A stretch of 64,000 bases of DNA from an uncultured Oscillospiraceae bacterium (GCA_910586535.1 CAJUHS010000001.1:347404-411403), one strand, 5' to 3'. Shown: positions 17,145 to 26,465, counted from the stretch's first letter. Notes: a model not told the origin generated them from the sequence alone. Numbers and translations are program-made.

Positions 17145-17235
17145 TAATATGTATTGCATTATCATCTCATCAGCATACATACATTGGCTGCTGAGAACGC
17201 AGCAATCAGTATTACGAGCTGAAAGGACGAACGCC

Positions 17236-18102
17236 ATGGATCGCCGCGCTTCAATGCTTGCCACGTCTTTTTTCCTTGGAGGGACTATTCCCCACGTCTG
17301 CCGAGAAATGTCCCGAATAGAGGTCTCACACTATAAAATATATACTCCTGCTCTTCCTTCGGGCTTTGACGGATTCAGGATAATTCACCTTTCCGATCTG
17401 CACAATAAGGTCTTCGGCAAAGACAATACCCCTCTGTTTGAGCTTGCCGCCGCAGAAAAGCCCCACATCATCGTCATGACCGGTGATATGATAAGCCACG
17501 AAGCGCCCAACACGGACAAGTTCCTACAGTTGGTAAAAAGGCTTGCGGAGCTTTGTCCCGTCTACTATGTAAACGGAAACCATGAGCTTTCAGACCTTGA
17601 CGCTGAGGCATTTTCCTATATCGCGGAAACAATGGCTTCATACGGAGCGGTCTGCCTCGACAACTCTTCGGCGGATATTTTTCGAGCGGACGAAAAAATA
17701 CACCTGTGCGGCTTGTGCTATTCCGCCGAATATTACCGCGGAGTACGCGAGTACAAACGCGGCTGGAAAGCGTTTATGCTCACCGATATGATAAACTATC
17801 TGGGCGTGAAACAGCCGGATGAATACACTATCCTGCTGGCTCACAATCCTTTGGACTTCGACGTCCACGCGGAATGGGGAGCCGACCTTTCCCTCGGCGG
17901 ACACGTTCACGGCGGACTTATAAGGCTTCCGTTCGTTCAGGGGATATTTTCCCCCGAAAGGAAGCTGATGCCCAAATACAAGGAGGGCGTTTACCGTATC
18001 GGAAATTCGTTCCTCATCGCAAGCCGCGGTCTCGGACGGTTCAGAGTGCACAACCCTCCGGAGCTTGTTTCGGTAACTCTGCGGAAACAGCAGCAAAAAT
18101 AA
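17236..18102 (+). CDS. Calcineurin-like metallophosphoesterase, YkuE/YaeI type
   Basis: Binuclear metal phosphoesterase of the membrane-anchored YkuE/YaeI group. 288 residues; the N-terminus (MDRRASMLATSFFLGG) may be a weak anchor or export signal. Metal motifs are all present: IIHLSDLHN, VMTGDM, NGNHE, LAHNP and GGHVHGG. AAAGGACG precedes ATG 17236. Likely hydrolyses a lipid or nucleotide phosphate at the envelope; substrate unknown. Confidence 0.85.
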   Translation: MDRRASMLATSFFLGGTIPHVCREMSRIEVSHYKIYTPALPSGFDGFRIIHLSDLHNKVFGKDNTPLFELAAAEKPHIIVMTGDMISHEAPNTDKFLQLVKRLAELCPVYYVNGNHELSDLDAEAFSYIAETMASYGAVCLDNSSADIFRADEKIHLCGLCYSAEYYRGVREYKRGWKAFMLTDMINYLGVKQPDEYTILLAHNPLDFDVHAEWGADLSLGGHVHGGLIRLPFVQGIFSPERKLMPKYKEGVYRIGNSFLIASRGLGRFRVHNPPELVSVTLRKQQQK

Positions 18103-18151
18103 AAGCAATGTCTCCGGCAAATTCACCTGTCCTTTCTCTACTTTTCGTTTA

Positions 18152-18180
18152 TTGACGGCATTTTCGTTTCATGCTATAAT
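18152..18180 (+). promoter_or_regulatory. Sigma-A promoter of the HTH/SOR-like gene and hemW
   Basis: TTGACG (18152-18157) and TATAAT (18175-18180) are 17 bp apart, 33 bp before the start. Confidence 0.8.
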
Positions 18181-18212
18181 TGACCTACCAACTACAGAAA
18201 GGAAAATCTTTT

Positions 18213-18797
18213 ATGGACTGCAAAAAAGCCGGTGCGCTTCTGAAACAACTCAGAACGGAACGGGGCATGACACAGCGCGAAATTGCCGAACAGCTTTTCG
18301 TCAGCGACAAAGCCGTGTCCAAATGGGAGCGGGGACTTGGCTGTCCCGATATATCCGTCCTCGACAGCATTGCCTCTCTGTTCGGAGTACCCGTTGAAAC
18401 TCTTCTCAGCGGCGAACTGAACCAATGCAGTCAGAACGGAGGAAATATGAAACGAATAAAATTTTATGTGTGTCCCGAATGCGGAAACATATTTACAGCT
18501 GCGACTGCGGCGGAAATATCCTGCTGCGGAAGAAAGCTTTCACCGCTTGAAGCGGGCGCACCCGATGAAGGACATACTCCCAAAACAGAAGTTATAGACG
18601 ACGAATTTTATGTGACCTTTCCCCACGAGATGAAAAAGTCGCACTACATTTCGTTTGCAGCCGCTGCGGACTGCGACAGGGTATACCTGCAAAGGCTTTA
18701 TCCCGAGCAGGACGCCGCCGCTCGGCTTCCGCGGATAGGCGGCGGGGAGCTGTACTTTTACTGCTCAGAACACGGTCTTATGAAAACAAAGCTTTAA
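18213..18797 (+). CDS. XRE regulator fused to a desulfoferrodoxin-like domain
   Basis: 194 residues. Residues 1-66 are an XRE helix-turn-helix (LKQLRTERGMTQREIAEQL, VSDKAVSKWERG). Residues ~80-194 resemble desulfoferrodoxin: a rubredoxin-like Cys4 site (CPECG...CCGRKL), then a superoxide-reductase-like core with FPHEMKKSHYISF and the closing YCSEHGL that normally supplies Cys and His iron ligands. It could be a redox-sensing regulator, or a superoxide reductase with an attached DNA-binding domain. AAAGGAAAA precedes ATG 18213. hemW follows 13 bp later. Confidence 0.82.
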   Translation: MDCKKAGALLKQLRTERGMTQREIAEQLFVSDKAVSKWERGLGCPDISVLDSIASLFGVPVETLLSGELNQCSQNGGNMKRIKFYVCPECGNIFTAATAAEISCCGRKLSPLEAGAPDEGHTPKTEVIDDEFYVTFPHEMKKSHYISFAAAADCDRVYLQRLYPEQDAAARLPRIGGGELYFYCSEHGLMKTKL

Positions 18798-18810
18798 GGG
18801 GGCGGACGCT

Positions 18811-19872
18811 TTGCAGTCTGCGGGTCTTTACGTTCATGTGCCGTTCTGCAAAAGGAAATGTCTGTACTGCGACTTTTACTCCGCGGCGGATATGTCCCGC
18901 GCAGACGATTATGTACGCGCTGTAATACGAAATATTAAGGCTGCGGGACTGACATACGACACAGTTTATTTCGGCGGAGGGACTCCCTCTCTGCTTACGG
19001 CTGAACAAATATCGGATATTCTGTCAGCCGCCGATATTTCGTACGGCTCGGAAATTTCCATGGAATGCAATCCCGAAAGCGCGGACAATGCCTATTTTTG
19101 CGGACTGAAAGCCGCAGGCGTAAACCGTATCTCTTTCGGAGTGCAGTCCCTTGACGACGGTGAACTTGCCGCTCTGGGACGGCTACATAACGCAGACAAG
19201 GCGCGTGAAGCTGTCCTTTCTGCATACAGTGCTGGCTTTATCAACATCAGCGCCGATCTGATGATAGCCATACCCATGCAGACTGCGGAAAGTCTGGACA
19301 GGACTCTTGATTCGCTTCTGAGGCTGCCGCTTACTCATGTTTCCGCGTATCTGCTAAAGGTTGAAAAAGGTACTCCCCTTTCATTTGACCAGACCATTGC
19401 GGAAAAGCTTCCGAATGAGGACGAGACAGCGGATATGTACCTGAATGCGGCGAAAAAGCTTTCGGCGGCAGGCTTTGATCAGTACGAAATATCGAACTTT
19501 GCCCGAAATGGGTTTGAGTGCCGCCATAATCTGAAATATTGGCGGTGCGAAGAATATTTCGGCATAGGGCCGTCGGCGCACAGCTTTTTGGACGGCGTGA
19601 GGTTTTACTGTCCTCCAGACACAGAAAAATTTATTTCCACGCCGTTACAGGAAAAGATATCTCTTGGCACGGGCGGAGACCGCGATGAAAAAGCCATGCT
19701 CGCTCTGCGGCTGACCAAAGAAGGACTCAGGCTTGCGGACTTCCCGAAAGCGGAAAGCCGCGCGGAGCCGCTGCTGAAAAGCGGTCTGGTAAAAAAAGAA
19801 CAAGGCGCGCTAATGCTTACCGCAGAGGGGTGCCTTGTTTCAAATGAAATTATCTGCCGTCTTATCGGCTGA
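18811..19872 (+). CDS. hemW: Radical SAM heme chaperone HemW-like protein
   Basis: Radical SAM protein of the HemN/HemW family. 353 residues; the 4Fe-4S motif CKRKCLYCDFYS is near residue 12, followed by FGGGTPSLL, the MECNPES strand, SFGVQSLDD and the C-terminal HemN domain (YEISNFAR...HNLKYWR). The absence of the longer N-terminus favours HemW (heme insertion) over coproporphyrinogen dehydrogenase. It begins with TTG 18811 behind AAGGGGG. Cotranscribed with the HTH/SOR-like gene, a sensible pairing for redox or heme handling. Confidence 0.88.
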   Translation: MQSAGLYVHVPFCKRKCLYCDFYSAADMSRADDYVRAVIRNIKAAGLTYDTVYFGGGTPSLLTAEQISDILSAADISYGSEISMECNPESADNAYFCGLKAAGVNRISFGVQSLDDGELAALGRLHNADKAREAVLSAYSAGFINISADLMIAIPMQTAESLDRTLDSLLRLPLTHVSAYLLKVEKGTPLSFDQTIAEKLPNEDETADMYLNAAKKLSAAGFDQYEISNFARNGFECRHNLKYWRCEEYFGIGPSAHSFLDGVRFYCPPDTEKFISTPLQEKISLGTGGDRDEKAMLALRLTKEGLRLADFPKAESRAEPLLKSGLVKKEQGALMLTAEGCLVSNEIICRLIG

Positions 19873-19883
19873 ACGTATATTGC

Positions 19884-20747
19884 CTATTGCCTCCAGCGTT
19901 TCAGGGTCGGAAAATATTTCATCATTTCCGCCCTTGCCTCGTCGGGGGTAAAATTTGTTCCTCCGTCCTTGTTGAACTCGTCAAGAAACTTCAAATTGCT
20001 TTCTATCTTTTCTTCCATAGTCTCGTCCTTTGAGAACTGTCCGTCGGGGAAACAGTATTTGCAGTATTCGCTGTTGGGCGTTCCGTCTGCGTTTTTTCCG
20101 TACTCTTCTGGCTGCATATTCATTCCGCAGCTCTGACATACATAAGTATTCACGTGATAGCCTCCTGTAACTTCAATAATATTATTATCGGGGTCGGTAA
20201 GGTGAAAATAATTATAAGTGGGATAGGCTTCAAGAATTTCGGTAACATAGCCGATATTCAGGGACTTTACCCGCTCGTGTTCCGTGTTCAGATCCTCCAC
20301 CCAGTAGTTCTGCACAAACTTATAGGGGCTGTTCAAATCGGTGCAGTGTCCGTGGATATTGCTTTCGTTCATCAGGGAAATGCACTTGTTGTCGATATAA
20401 AATTCCACGAATTTGTTTCCGCTTCGGCAGCGGTCCCCTACTTTTACGCCAAGAAATTTTTCGTAGAACTCTACGGACTTTTCAAAATCCTTTACCACGA
20501 GGTAAACGCTTCCCAAATGCAGTGGATTGGGGTTTTCCTGTTCGCTGTCCGGGTTCCTCAACAAAATTGTATCCGTGGAAACATCAAACAGTTCGCTCAT
20601 ACGTATGATTTTTTCCACATCGGGTATGGCTTGTCCAAGCTCCCACTTTGAGACGGACTGTCTTGAGACCTCCATAAATTCAGCAAAGCGCTCTTGCGTC
20701 AAACCCTTTTCTGTGCGGAGTTTTTGTATTTGACTGCCGATAGTCAT
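19884..20747 (-). CDS. HTH-VOC-zinc-ribbon triple fusion protein
   Basis: 287 residues with three recognisable parts: an XRE helix-turn-helix (1-66, SQIQKLRTEKGLTQERFAEF), a glyoxalase/VOC domain (~75-195, LGSVYLVVKDFEKSVEFYEKFLG to DPDNNIIEVTGG), and a C-terminal zinc ribbon (CQSCGMNM...YCKYCFPDG) with a helical tail that is usual for the zf_ribbon family. It probably senses a small molecule or metal in the VOC pocket and regulates transcription; target unknown. Starts at ATG 20747. Convergent with hemW. Confidence 0.82.
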   Translation of the reverse strand: MTIGSQIQKLRTEKGLTQERFAEFMEVSRQSVSKWELGQAIPDVEKIIRMSELFDVSTDTILLRNPDSEQENPNPLHLGSVYLVVKDFEKSVEFYEKFLGVKVGDRCRSGNKFVEFYIDNKCISLMNESNIHGHCTDLNSPYKFVQNYWVEDLNTEHERVKSLNIGYVTEILEAYPTYNYFHLTDPDNNIIEVTGGYHVNTYVCQSCGMNMQPEEYGKNADGTPNSEYCKYCFPDGQFSKDETMEEKIESNLKFLDEFNKDGGTNFTPDEARAEMMKYFPTLKRWRQ

Positions 20748-20927
20748 TATTTTCGCCTACCTTTCTTTTTCAGTAACTTTATTATACAGCATTACGGCAG
20801 AAAAATCCACCAATCCGGCTTGGAACTTTTGCAACTCTCGGTTGCGCCGCTGTATTGCTGTACTTCTGTACTACGTATCCATGCGGTCTGCAATACCAAT
20901 TGATATCGTCGCTGAGTCTGCACAGGG

Positions 20928-20977
20928 ATAATAAAACAGACCCTCCTGCGCGCAGAGCGCTGCGGAAGGGTCTGTTT
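20928..20977 (-). terminator. Terminator of the transglutaminase-like gene
   Basis: On the minus strand AACAGACCCTTCC pairs with GGAGGGTCTGTT and runs into TTTATT. The remainder of 20748-20927 shows no gene. Confidence 0.75.
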
Positions 20978-20991
20978 GTTCAAACCGGCGG

Positions 20992-22245
20992 TTATTCCGT
21001 TTTTAATCCGAGTTCCTTTAAAAAGTCAAAAGTTCCGCTGTCAAGCTGTTTAACATCGGAATAGTAATCCGAAAGCTTGCTTCCTTTGAAATAGAAATAA
21101 ATAGTATAGGTATAAGAACAGGAATTGTCGGCTTCGTACAGACACCCGTCGTCAATAATAGTACCGCCTGCCTTTTTTGAAGCTCTTTCAAGTATGCTGA
21201 ACATATCGTTGGTTTCCTCAAAGCATTTTACCGCCGAATTATAAAGCTCCTCGTCCGAAAATCTTACCGTAACAGACGACCTGCCTTTTTTAGCCGCCTC
21301 GGCTGCTTTATCGGCAAATATTGTTTTTGCTTCATTCAGGGTCTTGGCGTAAAAGCCGTATTTTTTATAGTAATCCGCATCTTCAGACTTTGCCGCGGGA
21401 ACGTAGAAGCCCTTGTCCTCCTGGGTGTGGGTAGCGCTTATCGCCCGGTCGCTTATCATAAAATATTTGTAGGATTTGTTTTCCTTAAGATTGTCCACCG
21501 GGTCGTCCCATGTAACGTCCACATTGTACCATTTTTTATTATAGTAAACCTTGTTCCATACATGGGCTTCAGAACTGCCGTTTTCGTTCCGTGCAGTACC
21601 GTAAGCCTCACAGGAGCGTATCCCCGCTTTAGCGCATACGTAATCAAAAGCATGAGCATATCCGTCGCATTTTGCGTTTCCTTTGACAAGTGCGTCGTAA
21701 ATACTGCTGTTGGCGTTATTGTTAAAATACTCAGTTTTATCAATTATATAATCGTGTATGATCTTTATTTTTTCATAGTCAGTGGTTTTGTCCGTAAACT
21801 TTGAGATTATTTTATCCGCAGCCTTGTCGGCTTTTTGTATCAGAAGATCGTAATTTTTTTTGCTGTAAACATAGCTGAACATCATTGAGCTTGTCGTCAT
21901 CGTATTCTCATAGTAATAATATTCTATGGAGGAATCCCCCACAGGGACGTTGAAGCTTGTCATAGAGTCTGCAAACATCAAAATATTTATAAGCTTATCC
22001 GCAGTTTCCACCGGGATTTCTATGTCAACGGATTTTTTGTGATCAATGAACGCCGTGCGTATTTTCAGATATGCAAGTTTCTCTTCGTCGGTGAGCTTGC
22101 GGTAGCAATAGGGCAGCATAGTTTTGTTATAATCCGCCGCCTCCGAGGTTATTGAAACGTCAAACGTGCCGGCGGTAAATACAGTTCCGCTTATGACGGA
22201 AAACGCCATAACGGCGCACAGAAGGAACGAGAGAAGCTTTTTCAT
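20992..22245 (-). CDS. Secreted transglutaminase-like cysteine protein
   Basis: 417 residues. A signal peptide (MKKLLSFLLCAVMAFSVISG) is followed by a helical region and a transglutaminase-like core with the full Cys-His-Asp triad: Cys in NAKCDGYAHAF, His in SEAHVWNKVYY and Asp in VDVTWDDP. The C-terminal ~130 residues form a separate mixed domain. Bacterial members are usually cell-wall or surface peptidases or cross-linkers. AAAGGA supports ATG 22245 rather than the ATG 18 bases upstream. Confidence 0.85.
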   Translation of the reverse strand: MKKLLSFLLCAVMAFSVISGTVFTAGTFDVSITSEAADYNKTMLPYCYRKLTDEEKLAYLKIRTAFIDHKKSVDIEIPVETADKLINILMFADSMTSFNVPVGDSSIEYYYYENTMTTSSMMFSYVYSKKNYDLLIQKADKAADKIISKFTDKTTDYEKIKIIHDYIIDKTEYFNNNANSSIYDALVKGNAKCDGYAHAFDYVCAKAGIRSCEAYGTARNENGSSEAHVWNKVYYNKKWYNVDVTWDDPVDNLKENKSYKYFMISDRAISATHTQEDKGFYVPAAKSEDADYYKKYGFYAKTLNEAKTIFADKAAEAAKKGRSSVTVRFSDEELYNSAVKCFEETNDMFSILERASKKAGGTIIDDGCLYEADNSCSYTYTIYFYFKGSKLSDYYSDVKQLDSGTFDFLKELGLKTE

Positions 22246-22516
22246 AACAGCATATCCTTTCATATTTTGGTCTGCCGCGCGGCTTTATGTCTGAAACAAA
22301 ATTTACGCCGCGTTTTTGGTACGGTAACAAAATTTTACAGTTGATATTATAATAATTGTATCACAATTCGGACATAAAATCAATACTTTTCCAATAAAAT
22401 CTCAGCTCTATGCTTAAACTGTCTCTCGTCCAGTCAGAACGCTTTGATTTTCTGCCATAGACGTGTGATTTTCGTTAAGGCGATAAATTCAATAAGTATA
22501 TCTGCCTGTTATTTCT

Positions 22517-22653
22517 GAGTTTTCTCTTAAAAAACAACTTGTCATATGTGGACATCACAGTACATAACAGCTATAATAATATTGCAGCATATAACTGCTA
22601 TAATAAAAAACAAAAGAAAAATGAACATATTTGATGTGAAAAAAGCAATATAA
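22517..22653 (+). repeat. Upstream copy of a duplicated promoter/start region
   Basis: About 135 bp closely matching 22736-22857. It contains TGGACA (22549-22554) and TATAAT (22572-22577) with a 17 bp spacer, and a remnant start: ATG 22621 gives MNIFDVKKAI and then stops, against MFDVKKMG in the downstream gene. It is thus a broken copy of the 5' end of the next gene. Both copies carry two similar blocks (CATAACAG.TATAATAA and ATATAACTGCT.TAA) that could be operators. 22264-22516 shows nothing else recognisable. Confidence 0.8.
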
Positions 22654-22735
22654 TTGGGGCTGGAAACTGGTATGGTCAAAGTAAGGCAAGTGAATTTTTT
22701 AAAGTTATTTTCTCAACTGTGAGTTGAGTTTTCTC

Positions 22736-22857
22736 TTAAAAAAACAACCCGTTATATATGGACTTTGCAGTACATAACAGATATAATAACATTATAGCAT
22801 ATAACTGCTGTAACAAATAAAAAAGGAGAAATAATTGTTATGTTTGATGTAAAAAAA
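22736..22857 (+). repeat. Downstream copy of the duplicated promoter region
   Basis: Functional counterpart of 22517-22653: TGGACT (22759-22764), 17 bp, TATAAT (22782-22787), AAAGGAGA ribosome site and ATG 22840. Confidence 0.8.
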
Positions 22858-24090
22858 ATGGGGGAGCAAATTGCACGTCTGCGCAAGGGAAACAAATACA
22901 CTCAGGAGCAGTTGGCAGAGAAATTAAAGGTATCTCCGCAGGCGGTCAGCAAATGGGAGAACGGAAATGCAGTGCCGGAAATACCGCTGCTTTGCGAAAT
23001 GTCCCGTATTTTTAATTGTTCTGTAGACAGGATACTTGATCCCACTGTATGTGTTTTACGAAATACGGACTTTAACTATGAATTCGTTGTTAAACCGCGG
23101 ATTCCGGTGGCTGATTATTCGGGTTCCGAATGGCCTAAAAGCATTTCGTCCGCTTCTGTTTTAACTGCGTTAAAATTGTTTTTTGGACTGGAGCAGCGAA
23201 AGGACAGTCAAAACCGCCAGATAAACGACGAAGAAGAATATATTTTGCAGTCAGCAATTATGAATATATGCTTCGGATATTCCTACGGACCCGAAGAATG
23301 GACCCGTGACGGCTTTTTAATATACGGTTTGGATTATGAGCTCCATTCAAAACCGGATTATTCGGAAGACGAATTTATTTCCCTTGCATGCAGACAAATT
23401 GAACACGGTTATCCCGTTATAATTATCCCTAAAGAATATACGGATACTATTTTTGCCGTCGGATTTTCCGACCATGGACGGACTTTAAAAGGACTTGGCT
23501 TCTTGGAGGGAGACGATCAGAAAAATGCACAGATGAACTTTGACCAGCTTTATCAATATTCCGGTTGGTACAGAGCTGACTGCGATATGATGACGCTCAA
23601 GCCTTCAAATGAGAAAATTCCGTTGGCAAAGGCGTGTACCAATGCACTTTTTAGGGGAATTGAACTGTTATCCAATAACATCCATTGCGGAGAAGATGAA
23701 ATGCAGGGCTACGGTACGATTATTTACCAAAACTGGTGCGATTTGTTAAGGGAAGAAAATCAAAAAAACGCAGAACAAATTGAATGTGTTTTTCCTCACG
23801 CGTTTATTCATTATGAAAACAAATTTAGAACCAAACAGTTTTTTGAATTATGCATAAACATAATTCCCGGTATTGATAAGGAATTAATGACTTTGGCAGT
23901 AAATCAATATAACAATATTATTTCCTCTGCAACAGAAATAGCAACTATTGCCCACACGCAAAGTTCACTTCCCAAGGGTTCCCTTAAAGAAAAAAGGGAT
24001 CATATAATTGAAATGCTACGCAGAAGCAGCGAGCAGGAAGAACTTGCGTTATCTTATATACAAAAGGCAGCGGCAAATATTCAGAAGTAA
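22840..24090 (+). CDS. XRE regulator with a large uncharacterised C-terminal domain
   Basis: 416 residues. The N-terminal XRE helix-turn-helix (1-68: ARLRKGNKYTQEQLAEKL, VSPQAVSKWENG) is clear. The remaining ~340 residues include a region (about 130-260) whose pattern loosely recalls BtrH/DUF4872 papain-like folds (GYPVIIIPKEYTDTIFAVGFSDHG), then a long helical tail. I see no certain catalytic Cys. Noticeably AT-rich compared with its neighbours, with a duplicated promoter, which suggests recent acquisition. Function unknown; possibly a ligand-sensing regulator. Confidence 0.7.
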   Translation: MFDVKKMGEQIARLRKGNKYTQEQLAEKLKVSPQAVSKWENGNAVPEIPLLCEMSRIFNCSVDRILDPTVCVLRNTDFNYEFVVKPRIPVADYSGSEWPKSISSASVLTALKLFFGLEQRKDSQNRQINDEEEYILQSAIMNICFGYSYGPEEWTRDGFLIYGLDYELHSKPDYSEDEFISLACRQIEHGYPVIIIPKEYTDTIFAVGFSDHGRTLKGLGFLEGDDQKNAQMNFDQLYQYSGWYRADCDMMTLKPSNEKIPLAKACTNALFRGIELLSNNIHCGEDEMQGYGTIIYQNWCDLLREENQKNAEQIECVFPHAFIHYENKFRTKQFFELCINIIPGIDKELMTLAVNQYNNIISSATEIATIAHTQSSLPKGSLKEKRDHIIEMLRRSSEQEELALSYIQKAAANIQK

Positions 24091-24171
24091 AACCCAACAT
24101 AAGGCAAACGGCAGAGCCCGCGCTTAGAACTCGCATTCGTCAATGCTTTCGCATAAAAAGTCAATTTTTAG

Positions 24172-24212
24172 GGAAGCGGTTATCTCTACCCCGCTCCCCG
24201 ATTTTTTATTTC
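24172..24212. terminator. Bidirectional terminator between convergent genes
   Basis: GGGAAGCGG pairs with CCGCTCCCC (one bulge), with a T-run on the plus side and AAAAATTGAC on the other. Ends both the XRE gene and the MFS gene. Confidence 0.6.
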
Positions 24213-24252
24213 GCTTTCGTTCAACTATTTGAATTTCATTGCAGTTTCTACC

Positions 24253-25449
24253 TTATGAATTTTGAGATTTAGTGCCTCTCCCCGCACCTTTCAGCGAAAG
24301 AAGAGATATTATCAGTACCAGCGGGAACACGCAGCCAACGAGCATTCCTCTCTGTAAATTGTCGTTTGCACTCTGCGCTGCGCTGCCCACTAACCCCGGT
24401 CCGAAAGCTCCTCCAAGATCTCCAGCCATAGCCAGAAGGGCAAACATAGCAGTACCGCCGGCAGGAATACGTCCCGAGCATATGCTTATAGTGCCCGGCC
24501 ACATAATTCCAACCGAAAAGCCGCAGACAATGCAGCCAGCCAGTCCCACCGCAGGATCGTTCGACAGCGAAGCGGCTATGTAGCATATCAGGCAAAGACA
24601 GCCCGAACCCAGCATAAACTTCAGCAGGTTCATTTTGCTGCCGTATTTTCCGTAAACAGCTCTGCTTATGCCCATTGTTACCGCAAACATACAGGGACCC
24701 GCAAGATCACCCGCAGCCTTTGACAAACCCAGAGCTGATTCGGAGTACGCCGAAGCCCACTGCGCCATGGACAGCTCCGAGGCTCCCGCGCATATCATCA
24801 GAATAATTGCCAGCCAGAATAACGGTATACGGAGCAGACCGCTTATTTTCATTCCCTCCCCGTCGTCCGTAAGCTTTTCGATAGGGCAGACCGCAAAATT
24901 ATAGACGTTGCAAAGCGGTATCAGCGCCCATATGCAGGCAAGCCATTTCCAGCTTTCTATGCCGAATACCGCGAAAAAGAGCGTGGATATAAGTATCACT
25001 CCAACCGAACCCCAGCAGTAAAAGGAGTGCAGCAGACTCATAACGGCGTCCTTGTTTTCAAACGGACACGCCTCAACGATAGGACTGCCCAGCACCTCTA
25101 TTAGTCCGCTGCCCACGGCATAGACAACCACGCTTGCCATTATCCCGACAAAGGGATTGGGCAAAAGCTCGGGCAGAAATGCAAGTCCCAAAAGTCCGGC
25201 AGCCGAGCATATCTCGGAAGCAACAGCGCATCTGCGGTATCCTATCCTGTCCGCAAACTTTGCGCACAAAACGTCCGTAACAAGCTGCGTTATGAAAAAC
25301 ACCGAGGATATAAGAGCAATTTTTCCCAATGGTATGCCGTAATCATTGTAAAATTTAAGAAACAGAAGCGGCGCAAAGTTTGCCGCAATCGCCTGCGTAA
25401 TAAAACCCAGGTAGCAAGCCGCCATAGTCTTTTTATAATTTTTTGCCAT
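24253..25449 (-). CDS. Major facilitator superfamily transporter
   Basis: 398 residues with about 12 hydrophobic helices in two halves and the MFS loop motif (KFADRIGYRRCA) between helices 2 and 3. The pattern is closest to the fucose permease/sugar-type MFS group (…EACPFENKDAVMSLLHSFYCWGSVG). TTGGAGG before ATG 25449 fixes the start; a GTG 21 bases upstream is in the ribosome site region. Divergent from an AraC-family regulator that probably controls it. Substrate probably a sugar or glycoside, unproven. Confidence 0.82.
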   Translation of the reverse strand: MAKNYKKTMAACYLGFITQAIAANFAPLLFLKFYNDYGIPLGKIALISSVFFITQLVTDVLCAKFADRIGYRRCAVASEICSAAGLLGLAFLPELLPNPFVGIMASVVVYAVGSGLIEVLGSPIVEACPFENKDAVMSLLHSFYCWGSVGVILISTLFFAVFGIESWKWLACIWALIPLCNVYNFAVCPIEKLTDDGEGMKISGLLRIPLFWLAIILMICAGASELSMAQWASAYSESALGLSKAAGDLAGPCMFAVTMGISRAVYGKYGSKMNLLKFMLGSGCLCLICYIAASLSNDPAVGLAGCIVCGFSVGIMWPGTISICSGRIPAGGTAMFALLAMAGDLGGAFGPGLVGSAAQSANDNLQRGMLVGCVFPLVLIISLLSLKGAGRGTKSQNS

Positions 25450-25487
25450 ATTGACTTTCCTCCAATTCACTGTTATAATGTAATTGG

Positions 25488-25516
25488 ATTATATCACAGA
25501 CATATCAGGATAGCAA
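25488..25516 (-). promoter_or_regulatory. Sigma-A promoter of the MFS gene
   Basis: On the minus strand TTGCTA (25516-25511) and TATAAT (25493-25488) are 17 bp apart. Confidence 0.7.
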
Positions 25517-25568
25517 GACACTATTTCACAATTTTATTGCACAATATCGCAAAAGCGGAGGTGCAGGA

Positions 25569-26465
25569 ATGAAAGCGGACAACAACTACGGCAGGATCAA
25601 AACGGACGAGACCCTGAGAGAAACGGTTTGTCACGGCAGTGATGAATATCCTTTCAAATACTACAAAGAGGACATATGGCTGTTTGATTTTCACTGCATT
25701 GACTGGCACTGGCATTCCGAGGTGGAATTTGTATTTATTGAAAACGGGACAGCCGAATTTCTTGTCGGAAGCGGCAGACACGTTTTAACTGCGGGTACTG
25801 GCATATTTATAAACTCCCAGGTCATTCACCGCTTTGAAGCGTCTGAAAGCGTTATTATCCCCAATATCGTATTTTCGCCGTCCCTGCTTTCACCGGAGGA
25901 AAGTCTGATATACCGCAAATATATACAGCCCCTGCTTGATTCGTCAATGGAATGTCTGATACTTTCCCCTGAAATTTCGTGGCAGAACGACGTTCTTAAC
26001 GATTTGCTGTCAGTATTTAACGTTCAGGAAAAGGAAGACTTGTGTGAACTGAAAACCGCGGAACTTCTCCTGAAAATATGGAGCTCTGTATACGAAAATG
26101 TGAACATATCCGAGCGTGTTCCCTCATCCAAAGCGTCCGCCCATACGCAGGCTCAGCTTCAGATAATGATGCAGTACATACATAAAAATTATCGGGAGCA
26201 TATCACGCTGGAGAACATTGCGCAAACCGTATCCCTCAGCAAAAGCAGCGCGCTGAATATATTCAGCAAATATCTGCATATTTCTCCTGTGAGCTATTTG
26301 GTGAACTACAGACTGAAACGCTCCGCAAAGCTTCTTGCTTCCACAGACGGCAGTATTTATTCAATCGCCCGGGACACGGGCTTTGAAAACGTAGGATACT
26401 TTTGCCGCAAATTCAAGAAGCTGTTCGGGGTAACTCCCGGCGAATACAGAAAAACGGAAAAATAA
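25569..26465 (+). CDS. AraC-family transcriptional regulator
   Basis: 298 residues: an N-terminal cupin sensor domain (about 30-110; WHWHSEVEFVFIENG, then GTGIFINSQVIHRF) and a C-terminal pair of helix-turn-helix motifs (about 195-295; ITLENIAQTVSLSKSSALNIFSK and the signature GFENVGYFCRKFKKLFGVTPGEYR). Starts at ATG 25569 behind GCGGAGGTG. Divergent to the MFS transporter, which makes that gene the likely target, with a sugar as effector by analogy. Confidence 0.88.
   Translation: MKADNNYGRIKTDETLRETVCHGSDEYPFKYYKEDIWLFDFHCIDWHWHSEVEFVFIENGTAEFLVGSGRHVLTAGTGIFINSQVIHRFEASESVIIPNIVFSPSLLSPEESLIYRKYIQPLLDSSMECLILSPEISWQNDVLNDLLSVFNVQEKEDLCELKTAELLLKIWSSVYENVNISERVPSSKASAHTQAQLQIMMQYIHKNYREHITLENIAQTVSLSKSSALNIFSKYLHISPVSYLVNYRLKRSAKLLASTDGSIYSIARDTGFENVGYFCRKFKKLFGVTPGEYRKTEK

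Noticed and set aside
22517..22857. CRISPR-like repeat pair
   Set aside because: Only two long, imperfect copies with promoter content and no spacers; this is a duplicated promoter. No CRISPR array was seen anywhere in the window.
22840..24090. Papain-like protease assignment for the C-terminal domain
   Set aside because: The pattern is loosely reminiscent of BtrH/DUF4872 folds, but a Cys-His pair could not be identified.
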